Under the pieces are notes generated by a model, which was not told the DNA's origin, did not search any database, and saw only the letters and a program-made list of their open reading frames with translations. Below, piece after piece: positions 63,260 to 64,000 of a stretch of DNA of 64,000 bases; the stretch's first letter is position 1, and each line of letters starts with the position of its first letter. The position numbers and the translations under genes were made by a program. This DNA is from Paramecium tetraurelia (Eukaryota; Ciliophora; Oligohymenophorea; Peniculida; Parameciidae). Location: contig NW_001798977.1 of the NCBI RefSeq assembly GCF_000165425.1, positions 219,318-283,317 of the forward strand. The letters run 5' to 3'.

Positions 63260-63736
63260 TATTTAGTTATTTAGGTTTTCTAATTATTCTCTATTTTTGA
63301 TAATTTATATTATAAAAAGTGTAATTTTTCTATAAATTATACAGGTTTTCAAATCCAAACATATAAGAAAATTATAGTATTTATGTGCTTGGAGAAGGGT
63401 CAAAAACAAGAGCCAAAAACAATAGTCTAGTATTCGAAAATTAAAACTTGTCTAAGGTTTTAAGATAAAGGATATAACAACAAGCGAGTATTGCTCAAAA
63501 GAAATGAAATGATTTCATTTTTAATAAAGAGATTAAGAGTTTATTATCATAAATTAAGTTTTCTAATTAATAAAAATGAGTTAATTAATTTAATGTTTTA
63601 TCCATATTATAAATTAGTAGTTAATTAATGTAGAGGTTATATGGATGCAATTATAAAATCGTACGCAACTATGTTTTATAATTTATATAGTGTATATGTG
63701 TTTCATAAAAATGATAGATGAGCTTTAGCGCCTTTG
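63260..63736. other. AT-rich intergenic region
   Basis: About 480 bp between convergent genes. Only AT-rich DNA; no gene, repeat or RNA supported. Confidence 0.5.
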
Positions 63737-64000
63737 TCATAAAGATTGTAAGAAACTTCTTGTTAGTTATGGATTGCTGAATACAATTTCTAAAGCTTCT
63801 TCGAATCTGTAAATCTTAACTAAAGTCTTAGCTAAAATATCATCCATTGTTTACTTTACCTTTAGAATAAAACAATTTTGAATCCTCTGGATTTCTTTAT
63901 ATTGCTAAATCATAATTTTCCAAAGCTTCTTCAAATCTGCACATTTTATCTAGAGTGAAAGCTAAAATATCATCTATTTTTGATTATACCTTTACTACCA
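63737..64000 (-). CDS. TPR protein with intron-per-repeat design (5' part beyond window)
   Basis: The last two repeats and C-terminus of a TPR gene entering from the right. Read from 64000 leftwards: SK, intron 63962-63989, AFTLDKMCRFEEALENYDLA and IQRNPEDSKLFYSK, intron 63832-63859, AKTLVKIYRFEEALEIVF, then a short tail NPQLTRSFLQSL and TGA 63739-63737. Both introns are 28 nt, begin GTA, share the 3' half ATGATATTTTAG, and sit at the same place in the repeat (after the SK of a TPR) as in the 31.5-37.4 kb gene. The protein sequences are otherwise different (RFEEAL versus KYEESI), so this is a separate array. The TPR consensus is clear. Confidence 0.7.

Overview
This is nuclear DNA of a ciliate, most likely the macronuclear genome of a Paramecium species. 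Long open frames use TAA and TAG freely as sense codons; in genes of known family they fall at Gln positions, and TGA is the only working stop (genetic code 6). The DNA is very AT-rich, genes are packed on both strands with gaps often below 150 bp, and nearly all introns are 19 to 35 nt, GT...AG, many opening with GTA and closing with TAG. Most 60-100 codon ORFs called with the standard code are pieces or antisense shadows of longer genes. No telomeric repeat, tRNA, rRNA, transposon or CRISPR array was recognised.

Layout, left to right. 1-4317 (-): CC2D2A-like transition-zone protein, cut by the left edge. 4.4-6.6 kb (+): two unassigned proteins. 6.5-11.5 kb (-): R1R2R3 MYB factor, an uncertain ORF, eEF1-gamma and a half-length TMEM135-like membrane protein. 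12.6-14.6 kb (-): SAPS-domain phosphatase regulator with a Glu-Gln tract. 15.7-19.9 kb (+): giant single-pass surface protein. 19.9-24.5 kb (-): cGMP-dependent protein kinase, an unassigned protein and SPEF1/CLAMP. 24.7-27.7 kb (+): Ser/Gln-rich protein and casein kinase 1. 27.8-30.0 kb (-): Rab2 and a multi-exon unassigned gene. 30.1-31.0 kb (+): SF-assemblin.

31.5-37.4 kb (+) is the most unusual locus: a gene of about 44 tandem tetratricopeptide (TPR) repeats in which practically every repeat carries its own tiny intron. The 129-bp period is 102 bp of exon (exactly one 34-residue TPR) plus a 27-nt intron whose second codon in frame is TGA. A second TPR gene with the same design starts to appear at the right edge (63.7-64.0 kb, -).

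37.4-41.2 kb is AT-rich with small or decaying genes. 41.2-44.0 kb (+): Rim15/Greatwall/IRE-type AGC kinase with an N-terminal zinc finger. It is followed after 13 bp by a BEACH-WD40 gene (44.0-48.9 kb, +), which faces a second, larger BEACH-WD40 gene on the other strand (49.0-56.0 kb, -). 56.0-57.1 kb (+): secreted H-type-lectin-like protein. 57.5-63.3 kb (+): large polytopic membrane protein with a PAS-like middle region.

The genes do not form operons. Several fit a cilium and cortex theme (CC2D2A, SPEF1, SF-assemblin, PKG) or membrane traffic (Rab2, two BEACH proteins). Exon structures were inferred by hand from frame changes and GT/AG pairs, so individual intron borders are probable rather than proven.
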